The notes under the pieces are model-generated. The model was not told where the DNA came from. It did no database searches and saw only the letters and a program-made list of their open reading frames with translations. From positions 1,555,201-1,619,200 of the forward strand of contig NZ_GL385912.1 in assembly GCF_000146285.1 (NCBI RefSeq): 64,000 bases of DNA. Direction: 5' to 3'. The position numbers and the translations under genes are program-made. Below are positions 1 through 9,518 of this stretch, piece by piece. The first letter of the stretch is position 1. Every line of letters begins with the position of its first letter. The stretch is from Mobiluncus curtisii subsp. curtisii ATCC 35241. Its GTDB lineage: Bacteria; Actinomycetota; Actinomycetes; Actinomycetales; Actinomycetaceae.

Positions 1-2
1 CG

Positions 3-1310
3 GATGTCACGGAAGGCACCCGCACCCCCGCCCCGTCGGTTTACACCGGCAGCGGCAGACCGGAACTGACACTGCTTAACACTGTGCCGACTGGCAACGA
101 GGACTTATTTGAGTTCGACGCGAACTCGGGTGTCGTCACCTTGAAAGCGAGCGCGCGTCCCGGCACTTATACCGCTGTGATTCGTCTTACTTTGCCGGGT
201 GTTGCCATCCCGTTTTACCGTAACGTGACCTTTACGGTAAAAGAGAAAACCGTCACCGGTCCCACCCCCACCCCAAACCCACAACCCGGCTACGGCTCGA
301 GCGCTGCAGGTAATTCTGGTGCGGTCTATGACGATTTAGTGTTACGTCATGGGGGACGTGACCGGATTGGTACGTCTCTGGAAGTGCTGGATTACTTTAG
401 CGAGAGATTCGCTACGCCCAGCTTATCGAAACAGAACGCTGTGCCGGCTTACAGCGAGTATGCTGGCAAGGTGAATCGTCCGTGGTCAGATACGGCGGTT
501 TTGGTGCGCGACGATGACTATCCTGACGCTTTGGTCGCGGGTCCCTTGGCGGCTAACTACAACGCGCCAATTCTGATGACCCCGTCTAAACGGGTCCCGC
601 AGCGAGTTGTGGAGACTTTGCGCAGACACGGATTTACGAAAGTTATCCTGGTGGGCAATTCCAGTGCTATCAGTGCCGGGGCGGTATCCCAATTGCAAAA
701 TGCTGGCTTCCAGGTGCAGCGCCTGGGCGGTCAGGACCGTTACCGAACCGCGGGAGTCGTCGCTGATCACCTGTTGGCGTCACGCGGTCGGGATAAATCC
801 GACGTGTACCTGGCGACCGGTGTCGACTTCCCGGATGCTTTGAGCGCATCCTCTGCCGCTATCAAGAATGCCGGTGTGGTGCTGCTGACTCCTCGCCGGA
901 CTGTGGATGGAACCAGTCAAGGGTGGATGAACTCAGCCAAGACTGCGAAGGTAGTCGCAGTAGGTGGACCGGCGGTAACAGCCGCCGAACGGTCGGTGCA
1001 TCTCGATGAGAAGCAGGTGGGTGCCGACAGGTACGAAACTGCGCAAAAGGTCGCTTCGGCTTACTTCCCGCCGAATCCGGGACGCATCGCTGTCGCTACC
1101 GGCAAGGACTTCCCCGACGCGACCCTGGCAGCGTCTCTGACTGCCCGTACCGGCGCGCCTTTGGTGTTGACCAGGGTGAACACCTTAACTAAACCTACTA
1201 CCCAATTCCTTACCCGGAATCGCGCCAGTGTCCGCAAGGTTGACCTGGTCGGGGGGACCAGAGCGGTTTCTGAGAAAGTGCGTGGTGAAATCTATCACGC
1301 CCTGCGTTAA
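3..1310 (+). CDS. Surface protein with cell wall-binding repeat 2 (CWB2) domains, 5' truncated by the window
   Basis: The frame is open from the first bases, so the N-terminus lies outside the window. What remains is a short beta-rich segment, a Pro/Thr linker (PTPTPNPQPG), then three CWB2-type repeats (PF04122) to the C-terminus. Each repeat carries family hallmarks: GGRDRIGTS / FPDA-like turns (YPDALVAGPLA, FPDALSASSAA, FPDATLAASL) and a closing VGG or VGN motif. In this family such triple repeats anchor exported proteins non-covalently to the cell wall, so the product is probably a secreted, wall-attached protein. The function of the missing N-terminal part cannot be judged. The final repeat ends within 10 residues of the stop, as is usual for CWB2 anchors. 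No sortase motif is seen. Confidence 0.85.
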   Translation, partial: DVTEGTRTPAPSVYTGSGRPELTLLNTVPTGNEDLFEFDANSGVVTLKASARPGTYTAVIRLTLPGVAIPFYRNVTFTVKEKTVTGPTPTPNPQPGYGSSAAGNSGAVYDDLVLRHGGRDRIGTSLEVLDYFSERFATPSLSKQNAVPAYSEYAGKVNRPWSDTAVLVRDDDYPDALVAGPLAANYNAPILMTPSKRVPQRVVETLRRHGFTKVILVGNSSAISAGAVSQLQNAGFQVQRLGGQDRYRTAGVVADHLLASRGRDKSDVYLATGVDFPDALSASSAAIKNAGVVLLTPRRTVDGTSQGWMNSAKTAKVVAVGGPAVTAAERSVHLDEKQVGADRYETAQKVASAYFPPNPGRIAVATGKDFPDATLAASLTARTGAPLVLTRVNTLTKPTTQFLTRNRASVRKVDLVGGTRAVSEKVRGEIYHALR

Positions 1311-1334
1311 TTTCCTGGATGTAGCGTGAAATAG

Positions 1335-1378
1335 CAAAGAGCAGGTTTTGTACTGTTTAGTACAAAACCTGCTCTTTG
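1335..1378 (+). terminator. Perfect 20-bp hairpin after the CWB2 gene
   Basis: Arms 1335-1354 and 1359-1378 are perfect complements with a 4-nt GTTT loop, starting 24 bases after the stop codon. Position suggests transcription termination, but no T-run follows on the plus strand, so it may also act as an mRNA-stabilising structure. Confidence 0.6.
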
Positions 1379-1517
1379 TGTCCGGGAAGCGTGCTGGATT
1401 CGTTTGGTTTCTGAGACGGGGTCAGTTTTTTGACCCGGTGTTGAATATAGCTAGCGATGATTTTCTCGGGGCGCATCAGGTTTCGCCGCGGTCAGTGGGG
1501 TAAGCGTTGGCGGTAAA

Positions 1518-1554
1518 AAACTGGGCGATTCTGGCATCCAGAATCGCCCAGTTT
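1518..1554 (-). terminator. Hairpin with a U tract in minus-strand orientation
   Basis: Arms 1518-1534 and 1538-1554 form a perfect 17-bp stem with a 3-nt loop. Read on the minus strand it is followed by a run of T (complement of the A-run at 1515-1520), so it probably terminates leftward transcription coming from the ABC ATPase gene. Confidence 0.6.
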
Positions 1555-1799
1555 CAACCGGCGGGTGGTTGGGTTTTGGTGGTGTTGATTACCTGCCGGT
1601 TGAGGGGGTTTATTCAAATAGCTTTCACAGTTGGGATGGAGCGGCATTGCGAACTGCCAACGCCATCGGAACCGTTTTCAAATTTACCCGTTTCACTCAT
1701 AAACAGCAACTAAACTCGTCCGACCTGGCTGTTGCGTAAATGACTGAAAGCTCTCGAATTGAGCGGGGTCTTCCACGAAAAATGCGTGTCAAAATTACA

Positions 1800-1834
1800 T
1801 GGGTGGTTCCCGCCTATGCGACGGGAACCACCCA
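1800..1834 (-). terminator. Probable terminator of the ABC ATPase gene
   Basis: Arms 1800-1812 and 1822-1834 form a perfect 13-bp GC-rich stem with a 9-nt loop, about 70 bases beyond the stop of the minus-strand ATPase gene. A T-rich stretch follows on the minus strand. Confidence 0.6.
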
Positions 1835-1905
1835 GATTAGTTTGCGTAATTCGCCGAAATGCGACCCGACCTCGTGCACTGACCGGCGCGCATCCGGGGC
1901 GTGAT

Positions 1906-3024
1906 TTAGTCGGGCAGGCGCTTGCCGGTGGCGGCGCTAAATACATGCTGATGACCGGGGGTAATCCGCACATTCATGACGCTGCCAGGCTTCGGAGCGG
2001 TACGTGGAGGTACCCGCACGACCAGGTGATCTTCTGTGACCGAACCCGAAGTCCCCTGTTCTGCACCGTCGAGGTGACCGTAGACGTAGCCGTCCGAACC
2101 GAGTTCCTCGATGATGTCCACCACGATGGGCATCACGCCATCGCCGGTGTCGGTGGTGATTTCCAAGTCCTCGGGACGGAACCCAATCGTGACCTCGCCA
2201 CCGTCAGCGTCGGTTAGGGCGCTGCGCTGCGCGGCGGAAATCGGCAGGGAGGCGCCGTAGAGAACCGCTTCTTCGCCTTCCACCTTGAACTTGCGCAGGT
2301 TCATGGAGGGAGATCCGATGAAACCTGCCACAAAGTCGTTTTCGGGGTGCTGGTAAAGCTCATCCGGGGACCCGACCTGTTGCAAAATGCCGTCCTTAAG
2401 CACGGCAATCCGGTCGCCCATGGTCAAGGCTTCGGTTTGATCGTGGGTCACGTACAGAGTGGTCACTCCCAGTTTGCGTTGCAAGGACGCAATCTGGGTA
2501 CGGGTCTGCACGCGCAGTTTTGCGTCCAAGTTCGACAGTGGTTCGTCCATCAGGAACACTTGGGGCTTACGCACGATGGCACGACCCATGGCCACGCGCT
2601 GACGCTGACCACCGGACAGGGCTTTCGGCTTGCGATCCAGGTATTCGGTCAAGTCCAAGACCTTGGCGGCTTCCTCGACGCGCTTAGTAATTTCGTCTTT
2701 CGGAGTGCCCGCAATCTTCAGCGCAAAGCCCATATTGTCTCGCACTGTCATATGCGGGTACAGGGCGTAGTTTTGGAATACCATCGCAATATCGCGATCT
2801 TTGGGCTGCACATCGGTAACGTCCTTGTCGCCAATCAGAATGCGTCCAGAGTTGACTTCTTCCAAACCTGCCAGCATTCGCAGCGAAGTAGATTTACCGC
2901 AGCCGGAGGGACCGACCAAGACCAGGAATTCGCCGTCTGCAATTTCCAAATTAAGCTCATCCACCGAAGGGGTGGTGTTGCCCGGATAGATACGTGTTGC
3001 TTTGTCGAAAGTAACAGTTGCCAT
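1906..3024 (-). CDS. MsmK/UgpC-type sugar ABC transporter ATPase (orphan)
   Basis: This 372-residue protein is an ABC ATPase of the MalK/UgpC/MsmK class that energises importers of carbohydrates or glycerol-3-phosphate. Walker A is GPSGCGKST at about 38-46, the signature is LSGGQRQRVAMGRA, and Walker B is VFLMDEPLSNLD. A C-terminal OB/TOBE regulatory part (from about 240, with IGFRPEDL) gives the length typical of this family. The start has an AAGGGA-type ribosome site. No permease or substrate-binding gene lies beside it, so it is probably a shared ATPase serving several importers, as known for MsmK-like proteins. The substrate cannot be assigned. Confidence 0.88.
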   Translation of the reverse strand: MATVTFDKATRIYPGNTTPSVDELNLEIADGEFLVLVGPSGCGKSTSLRMLAGLEEVNSGRILIGDKDVTDVQPKDRDIAMVFQNYALYPHMTVRDNMGFALKIAGTPKDEITKRVEEAAKVLDLTEYLDRKPKALSGGQRQRVAMGRAIVRKPQVFLMDEPLSNLDAKLRVQTRTQIASLQRKLGVTTLYVTHDQTEALTMGDRIAVLKDGILQQVGSPDELYQHPENDFVAGFIGSPSMNLRKFKVEGEEAVLYGASLPISAAQRSALTDADGGEVTIGFRPEDLEITTDTGDGVMPIVVDIIEELGSDGYVYGHLDGAEQGTSGSVTEDHLVVRVPPRTAPKPGSVMNVRITPGHQHVFSAATGKRLPD

Positions 3025-3248
3025 AATAATTTAATCCCTTCACCGGCGGGTACGCGCCGGACGATCCGTTGTAAAGGCTGGATATGAAAATTTGTCGGCA
3101 ACGGCGCCGACTTGACCATTATTCCAGATTCGCGCGTTCTTTTTCAGGTTTTTATGCAAAAGATTTTTGGGGGTGGGTTGACGGGCACAGGTTCGTTCCG
3201 ATTAGTGGTGTAGGGAAGCTGAGGCGGGGGTTGGTTATACTCGATTAC

Positions 3249-4844
3249 ATGAGCGCAAACGCCGAGTTATTGGGTGCCGAGATAGGCGGGTATGTCTTGG
3301 AGCGCCGGCTCGGGACAGGTGCCTCCGCCACGGTCTATCTGGCCCGTGACGGTGCCGGTAATCCGGTGGCGTTTAAACTGTTGGCTCCCGACGCTGATTT
3401 GGGGCAGCGTGATGGCGATGCCCGGGAGCGGCTTCGTTCCGAGGCGTTAAGCTTGAAACGGGTCAAAGTTCCTGGGGTAGCTGCTGTGATGGACCTGGAA
3501 GTCGACGGGATAGATGCTTTTATTGTTACGGAATACGTCCCCGGTCCGACCCTGGCGGAGGATGTGCGGGTTGCCGGCGCTTGGCAGCGCGAGGACGCTT
3601 TGGAACTGGGGAACCTGCTGGCTGACACTCTGCGCGCAGTGCATGAATCCGGGATTTGCCATCGTGACATCAAACCTGCCAACGTGATTCTTGGACCGAA
3701 CGGTCCAGTGCTCATTGACTTTGGGATTTCTTCCGTTCTGGAAAATACCAGCGGGCTGACACGAACCGGTTTGGTGGTAGGAACTCCCGGATTTATATCA
3801 CCGGAGATTATCGAGGGACAAAAGGCGGGTTTTGCTGATGACTGGTGGGCGTTAGCGGCATTGCTGCTGTTTACTCTGACTGGGCGACCTCCCTTTGGAA
3901 CCGGCTCGCCGACGGTGATTATCTCGCGGGTGCTGGCTGGGAACCCCGACGTGGAAGGGTTGGAAGTGCCCGTGGCGGAGGGTTTTCGCCGTGCTTTTGC
4001 TCCCCAGGCTCGGCGTAGCGTGGATTTCGCTGAGCTGCTCCGAGTCGTCGAGTTTGGCGCGAACAGTGCGGAAACCGCTACGACCGCGCTTTTGACCCCG
4101 GCGGTTCCGAGCGAACCGGGATACACGGTGGTGATACCCCAAGAATTGAATGGTCGGTACAATCTTGCGGGGGTGGAGAGTCTCTCTGCCGGGATGGAAT
4201 CCGCTCCGGAATGGTCTGTGGATGAAACTGGCGAAGTGGCTGTCACCTGGGGGAATGTGGATTTGCCAAATCCCTCGACGAGCGTAGATTCCGAGTCTTT
4301 CGCCAGTGTTGCTACGGGTGAACCCGGCGTCAAGCAAACCCCCGGTATGCTGCCTTTCCTGGGACTGGTTGGCGCGCTCGCTTGGACCGTGTGGGTTCCG
4401 TGGCAACCGGCAGTGTCCGGAATTATCGCGGTGCTCGGCTTTTGGGTGGCGGCAGTGGCGGGCTGGCATTGGCGTTCGACCCGGAAAATTCTTTCGTTGC
4501 CCGGAGCTTGTATCAAAGGCTTGGTTAGCACCATACCCGCTGCTGTTATTTTGGCGGTGGCGCTGCTTACAGTGGAGGAAATCCTTTACGGTCATAGAAT
4601 CATGCTGCCCTCCGCGCTGCCCGACACCGTCACACTTTTTAGAACAAGCGTTCCAAAAAGTGTTTATGTCGCACAGGGTCTGTCCGGGGTGGCGCTGCTG
4701 ACGGCGTGGTGGATTCCGCTCAGCGTCCCGCTGCGGATTGGTGCCAGGCGAGTGCTGCGGGCAGTTTTACCCACTCCGATGCGGCGTCTCATCTTGGGGT
4801 TGGCACTAGCGGGATTGGTCGCCGTTGTTTTCGTTCTGGCTTGA
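3249..4844 (+). CDS. Membrane-anchored Ser/Thr protein kinase (PknB-like Hanks type)
   Basis: The kinase domain fills residues 10-285. It has a glycine loop LGTGASATVY (21-30), the ATP-anchoring Lys43, catalytic HRDIKPAN (His138, Asp140), the magnesium-binding DFG (157-159) and an SPE motif after GTPGFI. All catalytic residues are present, so it should be active. A Ser/Thr-rich linker follows, then four hydrophobic segments near the C-terminus (about 362-531). No PASTA repeats or other sensor domain are seen, so the signal sensed is unknown. I use ATG 3249 (531 residues) because the kinase fold starts a few residues later. The open frame extends upstream to 3084, but that part is unrelated to kinases. 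It is divergent from the ABC ATPase gene. Confidence 0.85.
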   Translation: MSANAELLGAEIGGYVLERRLGTGASATVYLARDGAGNPVAFKLLAPDADLGQRDGDARERLRSEALSLKRVKVPGVAAVMDLEVDGIDAFIVTEYVPGPTLAEDVRVAGAWQREDALELGNLLADTLRAVHESGICHRDIKPANVILGPNGPVLIDFGISSVLENTSGLTRTGLVVGTPGFISPEIIEGQKAGFADDWWALAALLLFTLTGRPPFGTGSPTVIISRVLAGNPDVEGLEVPVAEGFRRAFAPQARRSVDFAELLRVVEFGANSAETATTALLTPAVPSEPGYTVVIPQELNGRYNLAGVESLSAGMESAPEWSVDETGEVAVTWGNVDLPNPSTSVDSESFASVATGEPGVKQTPGMLPFLGLVGALAWTVWVPWQPAVSGIIAVLGFWVAAVAGWHWRSTRKILSLPGACIKGLVSTIPAAVILAVALLTVEEILYGHRIMLPSALPDTVTLFRTSVPKSVYVAQGLSGVALLTAWWIPLSVPLRIGARRVLRAVLPTPMRRLILGLALAGLVAVVFVLA

Positions 4845-4896
4845 GATGGAGACGGAAGGGCGTACGGAAAGTATTGCCAGGGGATACCCCACAGAG

Positions 4897-4972
4897 TGGA
4901 GCCACTTAACAGACTCGAACTGTTGACCGTCCGCTTACAAGGCGGGTGCTCTACCAACTGAGCTAAAGTGGC
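4897..4972 (-). tRNA. tRNA-Thr (anticodon UGU)
   Basis: The minus strand gives a full cloverleaf: acceptor GCCACTT paired with AAGTGGC, a D arm with AGCTCAGTTGGTAGAGC, an anticodon loop CTTGTAA with anticodon TGT, a T arm with GTTCGAGTC, and an encoded CCA (4897-4899). It lies between the kinase gene and nadA. Confidence 0.95.
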
Positions 4973-5064
4973 GATGTTCTGATTTTCCCATAAATTTCCC
5001 CGCGCGACAAAGCCAGTATTTTTGGTGCCCACGTTCCGGGGGAAAAGCCGTTGATAAAGGGTTC

Positions 5065-5070
5065 TATAAT
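5065..5070 (+). promoter_or_regulatory. Candidate -10 box for the nadABC operon
   Basis: A perfect TATAAT lies 90 bases before the nadA start. No good -35 box stands at the right distance (GAAAAG 17 bases upstream), so the assignment is tentative. Confidence 0.35.
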
Positions 5071-5160
5071 CGAAGCAATGTCAAAACGAAAGTGACTCGA
5101 ATCTTCGCGAGCTGTGTCAGGCGCGCTGTCCGGGAAACTTGAGGAAGGAAAGCCACCATC

Positions 5161-6150
5161 ATGACTCGCAGCGCCACGGAAACTCAAGCCCTTCAAAAAC
5201 GTATCCGCCAGCTGGCTCAGGAAAAAGACGCCGTTATCCTGGCACATAATTATCAATCCAGTGAAGTTCAAGATGTGGCGGATTTCACGGGAGATTCCTT
5301 GGCGCTGTCCCGTTTGGCTGCCGATGCTCCGCAGCATACCATCGTGTTTGCTGGCGTTCACTTTATGGCGGAGACTGCCAAAATTCTTTCCCCGCAAAAG
5401 CGCGTTTTGATTCCCGACGCCACCGCGGGTTGTTCACTGGCGGATTGTATTACTGCCGAACAGCTGCGAGATTGGAAAGCCGCACACCCCGGCGCGATAG
5501 TGGTCAGTTATGTCAACACCACTGCCGCGGTGAAAGCAGAAACCGATATTTGCTGCACTTCTGCCAACGCTATTGACGTGGTGAAATCCATCCCGACGCA
5601 AACTGAGATTTTGTTCTGCCCTGACCGTAATCTGGGGGCGCATGTGCGGCGCGTCACCGGGCGGAAGAACCTGGTGACCTGGGATGGTGCCTGCCATGTA
5701 CACGCCGCGATGACTCCCGACATTTTGCTGCAAGGAATCCTCGCCGCCGGGGACGCAGACGTCTACATTCACCCCGAATGCGGGGGTACGCAGGCAGCTG
5801 TGGATCTCATCGGGGCGGGTAAGCTCAGTGAGGAACGCGTGAAAGTGCTTTCGACCGGCGGAATGCTCTCGGAAGCGAAAAAAGCTCCGAAAGGTTCGCG
5901 AGTGTTGGTCGCCACCGAGGTGGGGATGCTGCATCCCCTGCGCAAAGCCAATCCGGAAGTCACTTTTGAGCCGCTCATGCCCCAGGCGGCTTGCCCGTAT
6001 ATGAACCAAACCACTTTGGAAAACTTGGTCAGTTGCTTGGAAAACGGTCGCGACGAAGTTTTTGTGGACGAAGACATTGCGGTGCGTGCCCGAGCCAGTG
6101 TGCAGCGCATGATTGCCATCGGTCACACGGCCTCGCCCCAGCAGCACTAG
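5161..6150 (+). CDS. nadA: Quinolinate synthase
   Basis: NadA condenses iminoaspartate with dihydroxyacetone phosphate to quinolinate, the second step of de novo NAD synthesis, using a 4Fe-4S cluster. The 329-residue protein shows the family landmarks ILAHNYQ (26-32), AHN-type substrate loop, [11 protein letters not shown] (86-96), HPECGG (205-210) and QAACPYM. Likely cluster ligands are Cys91, Cys207 and Cys278. The start ATG has a strong GAGGAAGGAAAG ribosome site. It is the first gene of a nadA-nadB-nadC-ung run with tiny gaps, so the three NAD genes are probably co-transcribed. No NadR- or NrtR-type regulator is present in the window. Confidence 0.96.
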   Translation: MTRSATETQALQKRIRQLAQEKDAVILAHNYQSSEVQDVADFTGDSLALSRLAADAPQHTIVFAGVHFMAETAKILSPQKRVLIPDATAGCSLADCITAEQLRDWKAAHPGAIVVSYVNTTAAVKAETDICCTSANAIDVVKSIPTQTEILFCPDRNLGAHVRRVTGRKNLVTWDGACHVHAAMTPDILLQGILAAGDADVYIHPECGGTQAAVDLIGAGKLSEERVKVLSTGGMLSEAKKAPKGSRVLVATEVGMLHPLRKANPEVTFEPLMPQAACPYMNQTTLENLVSCLENGRDEVFVDEDIAVRARASVQRMIAIGHTASPQQH

Positions 6151-6168
6151 GTGTGGGGATGCACTCTC

Positions 6169-7761
6169 ATGGATGTTAATTGGACAATGACGACCCCGGT
6201 CCTGGTGGTTGGTTCTGGGGCGGCGGGTTTGAGCGCCGTAATCAACCTGGTTTTTGCCGGGGTCGATTGCGTACTGGTGACGAAAAGTGACCTCACCGCC
6301 AGTTCTACCGACTGGGCACAAGGGGGGTTGGCTGCGGTTTGGGACCAGCGAGACACTCCTGCAGCCCACTATGAAGACACCATTGTGGCGGGGGCGGGCT
6401 TGTGCAGCCAGACGGCAGTGCGCACCTTGGTCCAGGAAGCCCCGCGCGCCCTGCAATGGATGATGCGGATTGGAGCGCGTTTTGACCGTAACGCAGCCGG
6501 GGAAATCGACCTCCACCTGGAAGGAGGGCATTCCGCGCGGCGTATCCTGCACTCCAATGGGGATGCTTCGGGTCATGAAATCGAGATTACGCTGGCGAAA
6601 AATGTTGCCGCTATGGACGGTGCGACCTGGGACACCGGCGGACAAGGTGAACTGAAAGTCCTGGAAGACTGCGAGTTGTGTGATGTCCTGGTCGATGAGA
6701 AGGGTCGAGCCTGCGGCGCTACAGTGCGGGATTCTCGGCGCGGATTCGGGGTAGTTTCAGCTTTTGCGGTGATTCTCGCTACCGGCGGAATCGGTCAGTT
6801 GTGGAATGCGACGACGAACCCCGAAGTCGTTAACGGGGCGGGTTTAGCAGCGGCGTTGCGTGCCGGAGCGATTGGACGCGACCTTGAATTCATGCAGTTC
6901 CATCCCACCATTTTTGTACCGCCCGTTAAAGTTAAGGGCGACCGAGGGGTACTTGTGTCCGAAGCAGTACGCGGGGAAGGTGCTGTTCTGGTGGACGGGC
7001 AGGGAAATCGGATTATGCGCGGGGTTCACCCACAAGAGGACCTAGCGCCGCGGGACATAGTCTCGGCAGCAGAACAGGAATATATGGTGGCTCACGGCTT
7101 GGATCACCTGTACCTGGATGCCACCAGTTTCGGGACTCAGAAATGGAAAGAAATGTTCCCCACCATCTATGAGCTGGTTTCCAGTCGCGGGGTGGACCCC
7201 ATTACTGAGCCTATCCCGGTTCGCCCCGGAGCTCACTACTATTGCGGCGGAATCGCGGCCACCATGAGCGGTCAAACGAACGTGGCAGGACTCTATGCCA
7301 TTGGGGAAGTGGCGTGTACCGGAGTGCAGGGTGCGAACCGCTTGGCGTCGAACTCCCTGACAGAGGCCCTGGTGATGGGCAGTTTAGTCGCCCAGCAGCT
7401 GGCGGAAGTGGACTTGCCGCAGCTGCGTCGGTGCCCGGTGGCGAAACCGGCAGCGATTCCTCAGCCGGTAGAAATTGCGCCCCCGATACTGGAACAGATC
7501 CAGGAAATCATGAGTCGCGACGTCTATGTGCTGCGCGACCGCGCTGGTTTGCAGCGGGCGCAGCATGAGCTGGAGAAACTGTCTCCCCATGCTACGCTGG
7601 TAGCCCGTGCCCTGGTAGCATCGGCCTGGGCACGAGAAGAATCCCGCGGTACCCATCGGCGGACGGATTTCCCGCACCGTCGCGAGGAATGGCGCCGACA
7701 CCTGGATGTGCAGCTGGGTCCGGACGGAACTTCCCTGGAAGTCAGTGTGACTCCAGTTTGA
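6169..7761 (+). CDS. nadB: L-aspartate oxidase
   Basis: NadB oxidises L-aspartate to iminoaspartate, the substrate of NadA. The N-terminal FAD motif is VVGSGAAGLSA. The flavoprotein core has SSTDWAQGG, ATGGIGQLW, FMQFHPT and RPGAHYYCGG, and the C-terminal region carries ANRLASNSLTEALV, all typical of the succinate dehydrogenase/NadB family. Length fits. I choose ATG 6169. The frame is open from the base after the nadA stop (GTG 6151), and ATG 6187, three residues before the FAD strand, is another possibility. It lies immediately downstream of nadA. Confidence 0.94.
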   Translation: MDVNWTMTTPVLVVGSGAAGLSAVINLVFAGVDCVLVTKSDLTASSTDWAQGGLAAVWDQRDTPAAHYEDTIVAGAGLCSQTAVRTLVQEAPRALQWMMRIGARFDRNAAGEIDLHLEGGHSARRILHSNGDASGHEIEITLAKNVAAMDGATWDTGGQGELKVLEDCELCDVLVDEKGRACGATVRDSRRGFGVVSAFAVILATGGIGQLWNATTNPEVVNGAGLAAALRAGAIGRDLEFMQFHPTIFVPPVKVKGDRGVLVSEAVRGEGAVLVDGQGNRIMRGVHPQEDLAPRDIVSAAEQEYMVAHGLDHLYLDATSFGTQKWKEMFPTIYELVSSRGVDPITEPIPVRPGAHYYCGGIAATMSGQTNVAGLYAIGEVACTGVQGANRLASNSLTEALVMGSLVAQQLAEVDLPQLRRCPVAKPAAIPQPVEIAPPILEQIQEIMSRDVYVLRDRAGLQRAQHELEKLSPHATLVARALVASAWAREESRGTHRRTDFPHRREEWRRHLDVQLGPDGTSLEVSVTPV

Positions 7762-7801
7762 GCCCCAGGCGTGAGCCAGACATAGAAGGAAAGAGGGAAC
7801 G

Positions 7802-8716
7802 ATGTTACCGCCAGAAATCGCCAGCGCTTTAGCGGCAGCGAAGTTGGATTCGCGCCAGGTCGCAGACTTTATCGAGGCAACTCTAGATGAAGATTTGGCG
7901 TATGGACCGGACGTCACCACGGATGCCATTTTTGATGACACACTCACCCTCCAAGCTCGGATGGTGGCTCGTGCGTCGGGGTGCCTGGCTGGGGTTCCGG
8001 TTGCTGCCGCGGTACCTTTCGTGTTGGCGCAAAAGACCGGTGCCTCGACTCCGCAGGTCGCGATGCGCCGTCAGGACGGGGAACGGGTCGAGCCAGGCGA
8101 TGTCATTTTAGAGATAACTGCTGGTGCCAGGACTATGCTGACCGCCGAAAGAACCCTGTTGAACCTAGCCAGTCAGCTCAGCGGTGTGGCGACCGCGGTG
8201 GCAGCTTATGTCGATGCGATTGCTGCTGCCTCCGACGAGAGTGGAACGACAGGTACAAAAGCGCGGGTGCGTGATACCCGAAAGACGATTCCTGGAATGC
8301 GCGTGCTGCAAAAGTACGCGGTGCGCTGTGGTGGCGGAGAAAATCATCGGATGGGGCTGGGGGATGCGGCACTCATCAAAGACAACCACATTGCCGCAGC
8401 CGGTTCGCTGACGGCGGCAGTGCGGGCAGTACGGGCATATGCTCCCCAGATACCTTTGGAAGTCGAATGTGACACTTTGGAACAGGTTCGGGAGGCGACG
8501 AATCTGGGGGTAGGGCTGATTCTGCTGGATAATATGAACCCGGAAACCATGACTAAAGCGGTGGCGATTGCCGCCCCGCACGGAGTGAAAACCGAGGCTA
8601 GCGGGGGCTTGACACTGCGTGATGCGGCAGCGACGGTCGCCAGCGGAGTGGACTTTATCTCCGTGGGAGCCCTCACGCATAGTGCCCCCATTCTCGATTT
8701 AGCCTTGGATATGTAG
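7802..8716 (+). CDS. nadC: Nicotinate-nucleotide pyrophosphorylase (carboxylating)
   Basis: NadC converts quinolinate and PRPP to nicotinate mononucleotide, closing the de novo route started by the two genes upstream. Typical motifs are [11 protein letters not shown] near residue 30, [16 protein letters not shown], the quinolinate/PRPP-binding [10 protein letters not shown] and [18 protein letters not shown], and the C-terminal EASGGL. The 304-residue length is normal. Ribosome site AGAAGGAAAGAGGG precedes ATG 7802. One copy of the recurrent GAACRNNNGGTACAAAA word lies inside it at 8244-8260. Confidence 0.95.
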   Translation: MLPPEIASALAAAKLDSRQVADFIEATLDEDLAYGPDVTTDAIFDDTLTLQARMVARASGCLAGVPVAAAVPFVLAQKTGASTPQVAMRRQDGERVEPGDVILEITAGARTMLTAERTLLNLASQLSGVATAVAAYVDAIAAASDESGTTGTKARVRDTRKTIPGMRVLQKYAVRCGGGENHRMGLGDAALIKDNHIAAAGSLTAAVRAVRAYAPQIPLEVECDTLEQVREATNLGVGLILLDNMNPETMTKAVAIAAPHGVKTEASGGLTLRDAAATVASGVDFISVGALTHSAPILDLALDM

Positions 8717-8726
8717 GGAGCAGGCG

Positions 8727-9425
8727 ATGCAAACAGGAGAGGAACGGAGTGGATTGGAGCGGATTATGTCCCCGGACTGGGCGCAAGTTATGGCTCCTGT
8801 GGAGGGGCAGATTCACGCCATGGGAGATTTCCTACGCGCTGAGCTGGCGGCGGGGCGGGGGTACTTTCCGGCTGGAGAAAATGTATTTCATGCCTTTCAG
8901 TACCCCTTGGAGCGGGTAAAAGTCCTGATTGTGGGGCAAGATCCCTATCCCACCCCCGGTCATGCCATGGGACTGTCGTTTTCTGTAATGCCCGGTACAG
9001 AAATTCCCCGTTCACTGGTAAATATTTTTAAAGAACTGCACCAAGATTTAGGTTTGCCCTTACCGACTTCGGGAGACTTGCGACCTTGGGCTGAACAGGG
9101 AGTAATGCTGCTAAACCGGGCTTTGACCGTACAGCCGGGGAAACCTGCCTCTCACCGGGGTCGGGGCTGGGAAGCCATTACTGAGTTCGCCATCCGGGAA
9201 CTTGCTAACCATCACGCCGCGCAAGGGCTGCCACTGGTCGCGATTCTGTGGGGTGCCGATGCACGTAGGACCAAAGAGTTCATGCCCCATGTGCCCTGTC
9301 TGGAATCTGTCCACCCCTCCCCGCTCTCAGCGTCACGAGGGTTCTTTGGTTCCCGTCCCTTTTCTCGAGCCAACGAACTGCTGGTGGCGCAGAGTGGTCA
9401 GCCGGTGGATTGGCGCCTGCCCTGA
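8727..9425 (+). CDS. ung: Uracil-DNA glycosylase
   Basis: Ung excises uracil from DNA to start base excision repair. Family 1 motifs are intact: the water-activating GQDPYP motif, the uracil-binding segment with [11 protein letters not shown], and the DNA-intercalating HPSPLSA loop near the C-terminus. The gene begins 10 bases after nadC with GGGAGC as a ribosome site, so it is probably the last gene of the nad operon. An internal ATG at 8766 is an alternative start. Confidence 0.95.
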   Translation: MQTGEERSGLERIMSPDWAQVMAPVEGQIHAMGDFLRAELAAGRGYFPAGENVFHAFQYPLERVKVLIVGQDPYPTPGHAMGLSFSVMPGTEIPRSLVNIFKELHQDLGLPLPTSGDLRPWAEQGVMLLNRALTVQPGKPASHRGRGWEAITEFAIRELANHHAAQGLPLVAILWGADARRTKEFMPHVPCLESVHPSPLSASRGFFGSRPFSRANELLVAQSGQPVDWRLP

Positions 9426-9518
9426 GTCCGCCGGTCTGGAATCCATTTTTCGTTACTTTCCGTAGGGTTAACGGCGTGGGAACAGCCTGAAAACTACGGT
9501 AATCCATAAGCTAGACAC

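Larger units (their letters stand above)
1311..1905. other. 595-bp intergenic region with three hairpins and no supportable gene
   Basis: This gap separates the CWB2 gene from the convergent ABC ATPase gene. It holds three strong inverted repeats, annotated separately at 1335-1378, 1518-1554 and 1800-1834, plus a weaker one around 1418-1436 (GGGTCA / TGACCC). Short open frames here overlap the hairpins and show no ribosome site or recognisable protein, so none is called. Confidence 0.6.

Noticed and set aside
1507..1713. 68-codon open frame in the 1311-1905 gap
   Set aside because: It is built across the hairpin at 1518-1554, with no ribosome site or similarity.
1759..2217. 152-codon open frame overlapping the ABC ATPase and the terminator at 1800
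   Set aside because: It lies mostly antisense to the ATPase and runs through its terminator hairpin.
3335..4534. 399-codon open frame antisense to the Ser/Thr kinase
   Set aside because: The kinase on the other strand has complete catalytic motifs. The antisense translation is low-complexity Ser/Thr/Pro.
5434..6645. 403-codon open frame antisense to nadA and nadB
   Set aside because: It spans two intact nad genes and its translation shows no family features.
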